64,000 bases of DNA from Bacillota bacterium (GTDB lineage: Bacteria; Bacillota; Clostridia; Christensenellales; Aristaeellaceae): the NCBI GenBank assembly GCA_023411175.1, contig JAEYPB010000081.1, positions 23,086 to 87,085 on the forward strand. Reading direction: 5' to 3'. The position numbers and the translations under genes were made by a program. The notes below the pieces were generated by a model. The model searched no databases and had not been told where the DNA came from. It saw only the letters and a program-made list of their open reading frames with translations. Position 1 is the first letter of the stretch, and each line of letters starts with the position of its first letter. Positions 15,729-25,028 of this stretch are shown one piece after another.

Positions 15729-17396
15729 ATGAATTCAGACCGGATCAAGGCCGGCGCGGAGCGCGCGCCCCACAGGTCGCTGATGAAGGCCTGCGGCCTG
15801 ACCGACGCCGAGATCGCGCGGCCCATCATCGGCATCGCCAACTCGTTCAACGAGGTGGTCCCAGGCCACACGCACCTAAACCAGATCGCCCGGGCGGTCA
15901 AGGACGGGGTGCTCTCGGCCGGCGGCACGCCGCTGGAGTTCAACGTCATCGGCGTGTGCGACGGCATTGCGATGGGGCACGAGGGCATGAAGTACTCCCT
16001 CTGCACCCGCGAGCTCATCGCCGACTCGGTGGAATGCATGGCCCGCGCCCACGCCTTCGACGCGATGGTGTTCATTCCCAACTGCGACAAGATCGTGCCC
16101 GGCATGCTGATGGCGGCGGCGCGGCTGAACCTCCCGTGCCTGTTCGTGTCCGGCGGGCCGATGCTGTCGCTGGAGGGGAAGAACGGCCCGATGGACCTGA
16201 ATTCCGTGTTCGAGGCGGTTGGTCAGCTGAAGGCCGGGGCGATTTCGGAGTGCGACCTCCTGGAGGTGGAAGAATCCGCCTGCCCCGGCTGCGGCTCCTG
16301 TTCTGGCATGTTCACCGCAAACTCGATGAACTGCCTGACCGAGGCGCTGGGGCTGGCGCTGCCGGGCAACGGGACGATCCCCGCCGTGTACGCCCGCCGC
16401 ATCCGCTTCGCCAAGGAGAGCGGCGCAAAGGTAATGGAGCTTCTTGAAAAGAACATCCGCGCCCGCGACATCCTGACCGAAACCGCCGTGAAGAACGCCC
16501 TCGCCGTGGACATGGCGCTGGGCTGCTCCACAAACTCCGCGCTGCACCTGGCGGCCATCTGCTCCGAGGCGGACGTGACGTTTGACCTGCGGATGATCAA
16601 CGAGGCCAGCGGGAAGACGCCCAACCTGTGCCATCTGGCGCCGGCAGGCCACCACCACATGCAGGATCTCTACAACGCCGGCGGCGTGTACGCGGTGATG
16701 GCGGAGCTGTTGGAAGCGGGGCTGATCGACGGCAGCGCGCTGAACGCCTCTGGGACGACCTTCGCGGAGAGCCTCGCGGGCGTCCGGGTGAAGGATCACG
16801 CCGTCATCCGCCCGATGGACGACCCCTACCAGAAGACCGGCGGCCTCGCGGTGCTCTACGGAAACCTTGCAGAAAAGGGTTCGGTGGTCAAGCAGAGCGC
16901 CGTTTCCCCGAAGATGCTGACCCACAAGGGCCCCGCCCGGGTGTTTGACAGCGAGGAAGCGTCCATCGCGGCCATCTACGCAGGCGAGATTCGCCCCGGC
17001 GACGTGGTGGTCATCCGCTACGAGGGCCCGAAGGGCGGCCCCGGCATGCGGGAAATGCTCTCACCGACCTCCGCCATCGTCGGCATGGGGCTGGGGGAGA
17101 GCGTGGCGCTTATTACCGACGGCAGGTTCTCCGGCGCGACCCGGGGCGCGGCTATCGGCCATGTTTCGCCCGAGGCGGCGAGCGGCGGCGCGATCGCGCT
17201 GGTTCGGGAAGGCGACGAGATCGAGATCGACATCCCCGGCAGGCGACTATGCCTATTGGTGCCGGAGGAGGAGCTACAAAAGCGGCGCGAAGCCTTCGCG
17301 CCGATCTCGAAGGGTGTGCTGACCGGATACCTGAAGCGCTACGCCGCGCTGGCTCAATCGGCCGATGTGGGTGGAATATTATCGGTAGGAGGGTGA
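15729..17396 (+). CDS. ilvD: Dihydroxyacid dehydratase
   Basis: IlvD is an iron-sulfur dehydratase that makes the 2-keto acid precursors of Val/Leu and Ile. In its 555 residues, the three cluster cysteines are in NCDKIVPGML, the CPGCGSCSGMFTANSMN block and near the N-terminus (GVCDGIAMGHEGM). The C-terminal domain carries GRFSGATRG and HVSPEAASGG. The gene begins five bases after ilvC and is followed by leuA after nine bases. The oxygen-sensitive cluster is expected in an anaerobe. Confidence 0.97.
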   Translation: MNSDRIKAGAERAPHRSLMKACGLTDAEIARPIIGIANSFNEVVPGHTHLNQIARAVKDGVLSAGGTPLEFNVIGVCDGIAMGHEGMKYSLCTRELIADSVECMARAHAFDAMVFIPNCDKIVPGMLMAAARLNLPCLFVSGGPMLSLEGKNGPMDLNSVFEAVGQLKAGAISECDLLEVEESACPGCGSCSGMFTANSMNCLTEALGLALPGNGTIPAVYARRIRFAKESGAKVMELLEKNIRARDILTETAVKNALAVDMALGCSTNSALHLAAICSEADVTFDLRMINEASGKTPNLCHLAPAGHHHMQDLYNAGGVYAVMAELLEAGLIDGSALNASGTTFAESLAGVRVKDHAVIRPMDDPYQKTGGLAVLYGNLAEKGSVVKQSAVSPKMLTHKGPARVFDSEEASIAAIYAGEIRPGDVVVIRYEGPKGGPGMREMLSPTSAIVGMGLGESVALITDGRFSGATRGAAIGHVSPEAASGGAIALVREGDEIEIDIPGRRLCLLVPEEELQKRREAFAPISKGVLTGYLKRYAALAQSADVGGILSVGG

Positions 17397-17404
17397 ATCC
17401 CCCC

Positions 17405-18910
17405 ATGAAGGAGAAAATAAAGTTCTTTGACACCACGCTGCGCGACGGCGAACAGGCCCCCGGCTGCAGCATGTCGCTCAACGAGAAGCTGGAAATCGCC
17501 CGTGCGCTGGAGCGGCTGGGCGTGGACGTGATCGAGGCGGGCTTCCCGGTGATCTCGCCGGGCGACTTTGAATCAGTCCAGAAAATCGCGCAGGTCTTGA
17601 AACGCGCCTCCGTCGCGGGCCTCGCCCGGGCGACGAAGAAGGACATCGACGCCGCCTGGGACGCGCTGAAGGATGCCGTGGCGCCCCGCATCCACGTATT
17701 CATCGCCACGTCGCCGGTGCACATGGAGTTCAAGCTCAAAAAGTCGCCGGACGAGGTGCTTGAGATCATCGCAGAGATGGTCTCCTACGCGAAATCGAAG
17801 TGCGAGGACATCGAATTTTCCGCAGAGGACGCCACGCGCAGCGAGCCCGCCTTCCTGGCGAAGGCTGTGGAGACGGCGATCGTTGCGGGGGCGACCACCA
17901 TCAACATCCCCGACACCGTCGGCTACACCACCCCCGCCGAGATGGCGGAACTGATCCGCTACCTGAAGGACAACGTGCCCGGCATCGACGGCGTGGCGCT
18001 GTCCATCCACTGCCACAACGATTTGGGCATGGCGGTGGCGAACTCGCTGGCCGCGGTGGCCGCGGGCGCGACCCAGGTGGAGGGTACCATCAACGGCATC
18101 GGCGAGCGCGCAGGCAACGCGGCGCTGGAAGAGGTGGCGATGGGCCTCAGCACCCGGCCCGACCGATACCCGGTTTCGGTCGGCCTCGATACCACCCAGA
18201 TCCACGCAACCAGCCGCCTGGTCTACAACATCCTGGGCATGGTCGCGCCGATCAACAAGGCCATTGTCGGCGGCAACGCCTTCGCCCACGAGGCGGGCAT
18301 CCATCAGCACGGCGTTCTGGCCAACCGCGCCACCTATGAAATCATGACGCCCCAGTCCGTCGGCCTCGTTCAGAACAAGATGGTCCTGGGCAAGCACTCC
18401 GGCCGCCACGCGGTGGAGAACCGCCTCGCCGAGCTGGGCTATGCGCTGTCCGCTGACGAGCTGAACGACCTGTTCGACCGGTTCAAGGTGCTGGCCGACA
18501 AGAAGAGCCAGATCACCGACATGGACCTCATCGCCCTCGTCAGCCACAAAATCGTGCAGACCCAGGGCACCTACGCCCTCGACCGATTCACGGTCAATTC
18601 CGGCAACTACGTCTCGTCCTCCGCCGTCGTGCGGCTGAAGCGCGGCGAGGATCTGATCGAGGAAGTCTGCCTGGGCGACGGCCCCATCGACGCCGCGTTC
18701 AACGCCGTGGACAAGATCATGCAGATCACCCAGCCCCATTTTCTGGACGACTACGCCATCCACACCGTGTCGGAAGGCAAGGACGCACAGGGCGAGGCGA
18801 TGGTGCGCATCCAGTGCGGCGACCGCTCCGTGGTGGGCCGCGGCCTGTCCACAGACGTGATCGAGGCCTCCATCCTGGCCTACGTCGCGGGCATGAACAA
18901 ATTGGTATAG
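17405..18910 (+). CDS. leuA: 2-isopropylmalate synthase
   Basis: LeuA condenses acetyl-CoA with 2-ketoisovalerate, the committed step of leucine synthesis. It is 501 residues: a TIM barrel with FFDTTLRDGEQAPG at the N-terminus, SIHCHNDLGMAVAN for metal binding, GTINGIGERAGNAALEEV, and NAFAHEAGIHQHG. The C-terminal allosteric domain (from about 390) binds leucine. The start at 17405 has GGAGGG upstream; a longer frame to 17249 overlaps ilvD and is rejected. The neighbour cimA encodes a related enzyme. Confidence 0.95.
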   Translation: MKEKIKFFDTTLRDGEQAPGCSMSLNEKLEIARALERLGVDVIEAGFPVISPGDFESVQKIAQVLKRASVAGLARATKKDIDAAWDALKDAVAPRIHVFIATSPVHMEFKLKKSPDEVLEIIAEMVSYAKSKCEDIEFSAEDATRSEPAFLAKAVETAIVAGATTINIPDTVGYTTPAEMAELIRYLKDNVPGIDGVALSIHCHNDLGMAVANSLAAVAAGATQVEGTINGIGERAGNAALEEVAMGLSTRPDRYPVSVGLDTTQIHATSRLVYNILGMVAPINKAIVGGNAFAHEAGIHQHGVLANRATYEIMTPQSVGLVQNKMVLGKHSGRHAVENRLAELGYALSADELNDLFDRFKVLADKKSQITDMDLIALVSHKIVQTQGTYALDRFTVNSGNYVSSSAVVRLKRGEDLIEEVCLGDGPIDAAFNAVDKIMQITQPHFLDDYAIHTVSEGKDAQGEAMVRIQCGDRSVVGRGLSTDVIEASILAYVAGMNKLV

Positions 18911-18926
18911 TTGAGGAGGTGCCGTC

Positions 18927-20537
18927 GTGAAGCTGGAGATCTTTGACAGTACGCTGCGCGACGGCGCGCAGAGCGAGGGCGTGTCCTTCTCGGTGCAGGA
19001 CAAGCTGGACATCGTGAGCGCGCTGGACGAGTTCGGCGTCGCCTACATCGAGGCGGGCAACCCCGGCTCCAACCCCAAGGACATTGAATTCTTCCGCCGG
19101 GTGGGGGGCATGCGGCTTCAAAACGCAAAGCTGTGCGCCTTCGGCAGCACCCACCGAAAGGGCGTTCCGGTGGAAAGCGACGCGAACGTATTGTCGCTAC
19201 TCAGCGCCGACGCGCCCACCGTTGCGATCTTCGGAAAATCCTGGGATTTGCACGCGCTCCGCATCCTCGGCGTTACGCTGGAGGAGAATCTCGATCTGGT
19301 GTTCGAGACCGTCGACTTCTTCAAGAAGCGGGGGATCGAGGTCGTCTTTGACGCCGAACACTACTTCGACGGCCGCCGCGCCAACGAGGGCTATGCCCTC
19401 AAGGTGCTGGACGCGGCGGCCGCCGCCGGGGCGGACGTACTGTGCCTATGCGACACCAACGGCGGCACCACACCCTCCACGATCTACGAGGCGACCCATC
19501 AGGTGGCGCTGCGCCACCCGGGGAAGCGGGTCGGCATCCACTGCCACAACGACATCGGCTGCGCGGTGGCCTCTACGATGATGGCGGTAGAGGCGGGCGC
19601 CTGCCACGTGCAGGGCACCTTCACCGGCATCGGCGAGCGCTGCGGCAACACGGACCTGGGCGTCGTAATCCCGAACCTTCAGATCAAGATGGGGCGCGAT
19701 TGCGTGCCGGAACTTTCAAAGCTCACCGCCGCCGCCATGCGCCTTTCCGACATTTCCAACATGGTCATGCCCGGCAACAAGCCCTATGTGGGGGCGAGCG
19801 CCTTTGCCCACAAGGGTGGCATGCACATTGACGGGGTTCTGAAGGAGACGAAGTCCTTCGAGCACGTCGACCCCGCCTCCATCGGCAACCGCCGCCGCTT
19901 CCTGATGAGCGAGGTCTCCGGCCGGAACACGGTGCTTGCGAAGTTCTCCCATATCGCGCCGGAGCTTACGAAGGATTCGCCCGAGACCCGCCTGATCGTC
20001 GAAAAGCTCAAGGAGCTGGAGCATCGGGGCTACCAGTTCGAGGCGGCGGACGCCAGCTTCGAGCTGCTCATCCTCCAGTGCCTCGGCCGGTATACGCCGC
20101 ACTTCAAGCTCAGCATGTATCGCACGAACGGCGAATTTCCGCCGCCGGACGCGGAGCAGAGCGCCTTCGCGGTGCTCTCCGTCGAGGTGGACGACCGCAA
20201 GGAGACCACCGCCGCGATGGGCAACGGCCCGGTACACGCGCTGGACACCGCCCTGCGAAAGGCGCTCACCGTCTTCTACCCGGAGCTCAACCACGTGCGC
20301 CTGACCGACTACAAGGTGCGCGTGTTGTCCGGTGAAAAATCCACCGCCGCCGTGGTGCGCGTCTTGATCGAGAGCACCGACGGAAAGTCCGTCTGGACGA
20401 CGGTGGGCGTGGACAACGACATCATCGCCGCCAGCTGGCAGGCGCTTGCCGACTCCATCGAATACATCCTGCACAAGCGGGACCAAAACCGGGCCGCGCC
20501 CGAGAGCCGAAAGGAAGGCGAAACCCAATGGGTATGA
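18927..20537 (+). CDS. cimA: Citramalate synthase
   Basis: The 536-residue relative of LeuA begins FDSTLRDGAQSEGVSFS and carries DTNGGTTPSTI, IHCHNDIGCAVAST, GTFTGIGERCGNTDL and AFAHKGGMHIDGVLK. The DGAQSEGVSFS and cysteine-bearing ERCGNTDL signatures match the second citramalate synthase type, which joins pyruvate and acetyl-CoA for a threonine-independent isoleucine route. GTG at 18927 follows GAGGAGG. It overlaps leuC by ten bases. Isopropylmalate isomerase and dehydrogenase encoded next door can act on citramalate products, which explains its place inside the leu genes. A homocitrate synthase role is less likely. Confidence 0.9.
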   Translation: MKLEIFDSTLRDGAQSEGVSFSVQDKLDIVSALDEFGVAYIEAGNPGSNPKDIEFFRRVGGMRLQNAKLCAFGSTHRKGVPVESDANVLSLLSADAPTVAIFGKSWDLHALRILGVTLEENLDLVFETVDFFKKRGIEVVFDAEHYFDGRRANEGYALKVLDAAAAAGADVLCLCDTNGGTTPSTIYEATHQVALRHPGKRVGIHCHNDIGCAVASTMMAVEAGACHVQGTFTGIGERCGNTDLGVVIPNLQIKMGRDCVPELSKLTAAAMRLSDISNMVMPGNKPYVGASAFAHKGGMHIDGVLKETKSFEHVDPASIGNRRRFLMSEVSGRNTVLAKFSHIAPELTKDSPETRLIVEKLKELEHRGYQFEAADASFELLILQCLGRYTPHFKLSMYRTNGEFPPPDAEQSAFAVLSVEVDDRKETTAAMGNGPVHALDTALRKALTVFYPELNHVRLTDYKVRVLSGEKSTAAVVRVLIESTDGKSVWTTVGVDNDIIAASWQALADSIEYILHKRDQNRAAPESRKEGETQWV

Positions 20538-21787
20538 CGATGACGCAAAAGATCTTGGCCGCGCACTGCGGCAAGGATGCCGTAACCGCCGGGGAGATTG
20601 TGCTGGCGAATGTCGATCTGGTGCTGGGCAACGACATCACCTCACCCGTCGCCATCAATGAATTTGAGAAGGCCGGCTGCGAGGGCGTCTTCTGCGAGCG
20701 CAAGGTGGCGCTGGTTCTGGACCACTTCACGCCCAACAAGGACATCAAGGCGGCGGAGCAGTCCAAGAAGGTGCGCGAGTTCGCGGACAAGCACGAGATC
20801 GTCAACTTCTTCGACGTGGGCGAGATGGGCGTCGAGCACGCGCTGCTTCCGGAAAAAGGCCTCGTGACCGCGGGGGATCTCGTGATCGGCGCGGACAGCC
20901 ACACCTGTACCTACGGCGCGCTGGGCGCTTTCTCCACCGGCGTCGGCTCCACCGACATGGCGGTGGGTATGGCCATCGGCAAGGCATGGCTGCGCGCGCC
21001 GGAGGCCATCCGCGTGACGCTGACCGGAGAACTGCCCCGGTACGCGGGCGGCAAGGACCTGATCCTGTATATAATAGGAAAGATTGGTGTGGACGGCGCG
21101 CTGTACCAGTCGCTGGAATTCGTGGGGCCGGGCGTCAAAGCGCTGACGATGGACGACCGGCTGTGCGTATGCAACATGGCCATCGAGGCTGGCGGCAAGA
21201 ACGGCATCTTCCCGGTGGACGAGGTTACGCTCGAATACCTTTCGGCCCACGGCGCGAAGGCGCCCCGGGTCTTTGAAGCGGACGCGGACGCGGTTTATGC
21301 CCGCGAAATCGAGGTCGATCTTTCGACCCTCACCCCGCTGGTGGCCTTCCCGCACCTTCCGGAGAACGTCAAGGAGCGTGGCGAGTACGGCGATGTCAGG
21401 ATCGACCAGGTGGTGGTCGGCTCCTGCACCAACGGCAGGCTTTCGGATCTCGTGGCCGCCGCCGAGGTGCTGAAGGGCCGCAAGGTGGCAAGGCACGTGC
21501 GGGCGCTCATCATCCCCGCCACCCAGAAGATTTACCGCGACGCCATGCACATGGGGCTTTTCGACATCTTCCTTGACGCCGGCTGCATCGTATCCACGCC
21601 CACCTGCGGGCCGTGTCTCGGCGGGCATATGGGCATTCTGGCAAAGGGCGAGAGGTGCGTCGCCACCACCAACCGCAATTTCGTGGGCCGGATGGGGCAC
21701 CCGGAGAGCGAGGTCTACCTCGCGGGGCCCTGGGTCGCCGCCGCTTCCGCGGTGCTGGGAAAGATCGCGACCCCCGAAGAGCTGTAA
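20528..21787 (+). CDS. leuC: 3-isopropylmalate dehydratase large subunit
   Basis: This is the aconitase-family large subunit that, with LeuD, isomerises 2- to 3-isopropylmalate (and citramalate). The 419-residue length is that of the short, archaeal/clostridial-type LeuC. The 4Fe-4S ligands are in VVGSCTNGRLSD and TCGPCLGGHMG; substrate-binding GADSHTCTYGALGAFSTGVGS is in the middle. It starts inside the end of cimA with AAGGAAGG upstream, so translation is probably coupled. Confidence 0.96.
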   Translation: MGMTMTQKILAAHCGKDAVTAGEIVLANVDLVLGNDITSPVAINEFEKAGCEGVFCERKVALVLDHFTPNKDIKAAEQSKKVREFADKHEIVNFFDVGEMGVEHALLPEKGLVTAGDLVIGADSHTCTYGALGAFSTGVGSTDMAVGMAIGKAWLRAPEAIRVTLTGELPRYAGGKDLILYIIGKIGVDGALYQSLEFVGPGVKALTMDDRLCVCNMAIEAGGKNGIFPVDEVTLEYLSAHGAKAPRVFEADADAVYAREIEVDLSTLTPLVAFPHLPENVKERGEYGDVRIDQVVVGSCTNGRLSDLVAAAEVLKGRKVARHVRALIIPATQKIYRDAMHMGLFDIFLDAGCIVSTPTCGPCLGGHMGILAKGERCVATTNRNFVGRMGHPESEVYLAGPWVAAASAVLGKIATPEEL

Positions 21788-21812
21788 GCCGCAAGGCGGA
21801 AAGGAGCAGGAC

Positions 21813-22295
21813 ATGACCATTCAGGCTAAGGCCATCCGCTACGGCGACAACATCGATACCGACGTCATCATCCCGGCCCGCTACCTCAACACCTCCGACC
21901 CCAAGGAGCTGGCCACCCACTGTATGGAGGACCTGGACAAAGATTTTCTGAAGAAACTGCCGGAAAACGGCGTCGTCGTCGCCGGGGCCAACTTCGGCTG
22001 CGGCTCCTCGCGGGAGCATGCGCCGCTGGCGATCAAGCACGCGGGCGTCAGCTGCGTGGTGGCGAAGAGCTTCGCACGCATCTTCTATAGAAACGCCATC
22101 AACATCGGCCTTCCCATCGTCGAAACGGACGCCGAAATAAGCACCGGCGATGAGGTTTCCATCGACCTGACCAATGGCGTTCTCAAAAACCTGACCACCG
22201 GCGAGCGCGTGGACTTCCCGGCCTTTCCGGACTTTTTGCAGAAGATCATCGCCGCGGGCGGGCTCATGAACGCGATGAAAGGCGGCCTTTTATGA
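21813..22295 (+). CDS. leuD: 3-isopropylmalate dehydratase small subunit
   Basis: The 160-residue small subunit provides the swivel domain of the LeuCD isomerase. Motifs: YGDNIDTDVIIPARYLN at the N-terminus, GANFGCGSSREHAPLAIK in the active-site loop, and FARIFYRNAINIGLP. GAAAGGAGC lies upstream of ATG 21813. The stop overlaps the leuB start by four bases (ATGA). Confidence 0.96.
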   Translation: MTIQAKAIRYGDNIDTDVIIPARYLNTSDPKELATHCMEDLDKDFLKKLPENGVVVAGANFGCGSSREHAPLAIKHAGVSCVVAKSFARIFYRNAINIGLPIVETDAEISTGDEVSIDLTNGVLKNLTTGERVDFPAFPDFLQKIIAAGGLMNAMKGGLL

Positions 22296-23359
22296 CATAC
22301 CGTATCGCAGCGGTGCCGGGCGACGGAATCGGCCCGGAAATCGTATCCGCGACCATCGACGTGATGCGGGCGGTGGGGAAAAAATTCGGCCATGAGTTTC
22401 TCGTGGAAGAGCTCCCCGCGGGCGGCTGCGCCATCGACCTGACGGGCGAGCCGCTGCCCCAGAGCACCCTTGACGCCTGCCTCGCAAGCGACAGCGTGCT
22501 TCTGGGCGCGGTGGGCGGCCCCAAGTGGGAAGGCCTGCCGGGACACCTGAGGCCGGAGCGGGCACTGCTTGGCATTCGCAAGGGCATGAACCTGTACGCC
22601 AACATCCGTCCGGCGCGGCTGATGCCGGTACTGAAGGCCGCCTGCCCGCTGAAGGAGACGACCGCGGAACAGGGGTTTGACATCGTGATCGTCCGGGAAC
22701 TGACCGGCGGCATGTACTTCGGCAAGAGCGGGCGTACCGAAGGCCCCTTTGGCGAAACCGCCTACGACACCGAATCCTATGGCGCGGGGGAGGTCGAGCG
22801 CATCGCGCGCATCGCCTTTGAATCCGCGAGGAAGCGCGGCGGAAAGGTTATTAGCGTCGACAAGGCGAACGTCCTGGAATCCTCCCGGCTCTGGCGGGAG
22901 ACCGTGCACAAAGTCGCGAAGGACTACCCGGATGTGCAGCTTTCCGACATGCTGGTGGACAACGCCGCCATGCAGCTGATCGCGCGGCCGTCCCAGTTTG
23001 ATGTGATCGTGACCAGCAACATGTTCGGAGACATCCTGTCGGATGAGGCGTCGCAGCTGACCGGCTCCATCGGCCTCCTGGCATCCGCTTCGCTCGGCGA
23101 CGGAACGAGGGGCATGTACGAGCCCATCCACGGCTCCGCGCCGGACATTGCCGGGCAGGGCATCGCGAACCCCATCGCCACGATCCTGTCCTTTGCGATG
23201 ATGCTGCGCATGTCCTTTAGCCTTCCGAAGGAGGCTGACGCGGTGGAGGCTGCCGTGGAAGCGGCGCTCGAGGCCGGGCATCGCACCCGGGACATTGCGG
23301 CGGGCGGTCCCTACGTCACCTGCCGCCAGATGACCGACCAAATACTGGCCGCGATCTAG
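22292..23359 (+). CDS. leuB: 3-isopropylmalate dehydrogenase
   Basis: LeuB oxidatively decarboxylates 3-isopropylmalate with NAD (and can act on the citramalate-derived analogue). The 355 residues include AVPGDGIGPEIV near the start, RELTGGMYFGKSGR, DKANVLESSRLWRE, DNAAMQLI and the NAD-binding region EPIHGSAPDIAGQGIANP. It is the last gene of the operon and is followed by a strong terminator at 23385-23422. Confidence 0.96.
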   Translation: MTYRIAAVPGDGIGPEIVSATIDVMRAVGKKFGHEFLVEELPAGGCAIDLTGEPLPQSTLDACLASDSVLLGAVGGPKWEGLPGHLRPERALLGIRKGMNLYANIRPARLMPVLKAACPLKETTAEQGFDIVIVRELTGGMYFGKSGRTEGPFGETAYDTESYGAGEVERIARIAFESARKRGGKVISVDKANVLESSRLWRETVHKVAKDYPDVQLSDMLVDNAAMQLIARPSQFDVIVTSNMFGDILSDEASQLTGSIGLLASASLGDGTRGMYEPIHGSAPDIAGQGIANPIATILSFAMMLRMSFSLPKEADAVEAAVEAALEAGHRTRDIAAGGPYVTCRQMTDQILAAI

Positions 23360-23384
23360 CGGTACCGGTTTCATGGGAGAGATT

Positions 23385-23422
23385 CGGCGTCCGTGCGGGT
23401 TTTCCGCCGGACGCCGGTTTTT
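23385..23422 (+). terminator. Terminator of the ilv-leu operon
   Basis: CGGCGTCCG (23385-23393) pairs with CGGACGCCG (23408-23416), with an inner GCGG/CCGC extension, followed by a T-run. Confidence 0.8.
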
Positions 23423-23453
23423 GGGCCGTTCGGGTTAAAGATGGCAGGCGGCA

Positions 23454-23483
23454 TTGATTTGACAATTTGATTTATGGTATACT
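23454..23483 (+). promoter_or_regulatory. Promoter of the DUF2232-rplI-dnaB operon
   Basis: TTGATT (about 23454-23459) and TATACT (about 23478-23483) are 18 bases apart. The overlapping TTGACA has a spacer of only 13 bases and is less likely. The GTG at 23518 is the first start after this promoter. Confidence 0.5.
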
Positions 23484-23517
23484 GTTCCTTACGATAGTAG
23501 ATCGCTGGAGGCGCTTT

Positions 23518-24555
23518 GTGCAGACTTTTTCCAAAGGGCGGCTGATCGTGGGCTCCGCGATCGGCGTGGCTTGCGGCCTGACGGTGCCGCTTTTGCTGAT
23601 GGCTTCCGCCTGGGCCATGCCTGTCGCGGTGGTTTTTGCGTTTTTGTGGGTGTGGGCGGGCTGGCCCACGGTCGTGGTAGGCGCGCTGAGCGTCGCGCTG
23701 GCCGGGTACAAATTCCTGGGCTGGGGCTTTTCGCTGGCGTTTGTGTACCTTGCGCTGCCCGGTGTCGCGGCGGCGGTTCTTACCGGGTTTCGAAAGCCCT
23801 TTTACCGCGCGGTGACGCTGTCGGTGGCTGCCCAATGGTTCGCCTACATCTCGCTGACGGTGGTCATGTGGCTCTTCTTCCGCCAGAACCTGGTGGATGT
23901 GCTGACCGGGGCGCTTGAGGGCATGCTCCGCGAATTCCCCGGCTACCTGCAGCACTATCTGGTGCTTCAAATGGGGCAGATGGGCTTCTTTGGTGCCAAC
24001 ACCGGCATCAATTTCTCAAACGCCATCCTGACCGACGCGCAGCTTCAGAGCCTGATCGCGCACCTCATCTACACGATCAACGAGGGCCTCAAGCTGTCGA
24101 TGCCCGCCTATGTCCTAACCTCCGGCGCGACGACCGGCGCGCTCTCCTACGCGGTGGCCGCCTGGGTGCGCGTGCGCCGGGGCGACGACCCGGCCGTGCC
24201 CTTTGTAAGGCCCGAAGGCTGGCGGCTCAACGCCAACCTGATCATCGGCCCGCCCGCGCTGGCACTCGTATGCCTCGTGCTGGGACAGATGGGCGTTCTG
24301 GGCGCGGAAGAGGCCTACATTGCGATGATCAGCCTTGCCCGGCTGCTGTTTTCGGTGCAGGCGGTGGGCGTGGTCGACCGCAGAATGAAGGCAGCCGGCA
24401 TGGCGCCCGGAAAGCGCGCGGCGCTGATCGTGCTGGCGCTGGTCTTCGCGCAGACGCTGATGCCCTTTGTGGGCATGTACTCAGCGCTATTCGGCTCGCG
24501 GGGGCTCATATCGGAAAGAATCAGAAAAAAGATGGATGGAAAGGGGGACGAGTAG
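23518..24555 (+). CDS. DUF2232 (YybS-like) membrane protein
   Basis: The 345-residue multipass membrane protein (about eight hydrophobic helices) matches DUF2232/YybS, a family almost always found upstream of rplI and the replicative helicase gene in Firmicutes. The GTG at 23518 follows GGAGG at seven bases; the longer frame to 23467 runs through the promoter. In Bacillus a gdpP-type phosphodiesterase gene lies between yybS and rplI; it is missing here. Function unknown, though an ECF-transporter-like fold has been suggested for the family. Confidence 0.8.
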   Translation: MQTFSKGRLIVGSAIGVACGLTVPLLLMASAWAMPVAVVFAFLWVWAGWPTVVVGALSVALAGYKFLGWGFSLAFVYLALPGVAAAVLTGFRKPFYRAVTLSVAAQWFAYISLTVVMWLFFRQNLVDVLTGALEGMLREFPGYLQHYLVLQMGQMGFFGANTGINFSNAILTDAQLQSLIAHLIYTINEGLKLSMPAYVLTSGATTGALSYAVAAWVRVRRGDDPAVPFVRPEGWRLNANLIIGPPALALVCLVLGQMGVLGAEEAYIAMISLARLLFSVQAVGVVDRRMKAAGMAPGKRAALIVLALVFAQTLMPFVGMYSALFGSRGLISERIRKKMDGKGDE

Positions 24556-24556
24556 C

Positions 24557-25021
24557 GTGAAGGTCATACTGCTTCAGGATGTCAAGGGAACCGGCAGGAA
24601 GGATCAGATTCTCGAAGTCTCCGACGGCTTCGCAAGGAATTTTTTGCTACCCAGAAAGCTGGCCAAGGAGGCCTCCGCCGAGGCGCTCAACGCCATTGAG
24701 AAGGCCAAGGGGGCCGCGCAGCACCGCGAAGATTTGAAAAAGGCCGAGGCAGAGCAGAAGGCCCGGGATCTCAAGGGCAAGGTGGTCGTCGTCAAGGCCA
24801 AGGCGGGAGAGGGCGGAAAGCTCTACGGCTCCATCACCGCCGCCGAGATCGCGGACGCGCTCAAGGAGCAGCACAAGGTGGAGGTGGACCGGCGCAAGAT
24901 CGAACTGGAGGAGCCCATCCGCTCCGCGGGTCAGACTACTTTTACCGTGCGCCTGATTGCGGGCGTCGCCGCGCGCATGCTGCTCAACGTCGTGGCCGAA
25001 AGCAAGGAAAAGGCGAAGTAG
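24557..25021 (+). CDS. rplI: 50S ribosomal protein L9
   Basis: L9 is a two-domain protein of the large ribosomal subunit (154 residues). The N-terminal domain has MKVILLQDVKGTGRKDQI, VSDGFARNFLLPRKLA. A long central helix rich in Ala, Lys and Glu follows (AAQHREDLKKAEAEQKA), then a C-terminal rRNA-binding domain with GGKLYGSIT and DRRKIEL. It starts with GTG one base after the DUF2232 stop and is followed by dnaB after seven bases, the conserved Firmicutes order. Confidence 0.97.
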   Translation: MKVILLQDVKGTGRKDQILEVSDGFARNFLLPRKLAKEASAEALNAIEKAKGAAQHREDLKKAEAEQKARDLKGKVVVVKAKAGEGGKLYGSITAAEIADALKEQHKVEVDRRKIELEEPIRSAGQTTFTVRLIAGVAARMLLNVVAESKEKAK

Positions 25022-25028
25022 GCGCACC

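Noticed and set aside
17573..19012. Minus-strand open frame of 479 codons opposite leuA
   Set aside because: Shadow frame; sense strand encodes a clear LeuA.
23459..23483. TTGACA near the DUF2232 gene as -35
   Set aside because: Only 13 bases to the -10; the overlapping TTGATT gives an 18-base spacer.
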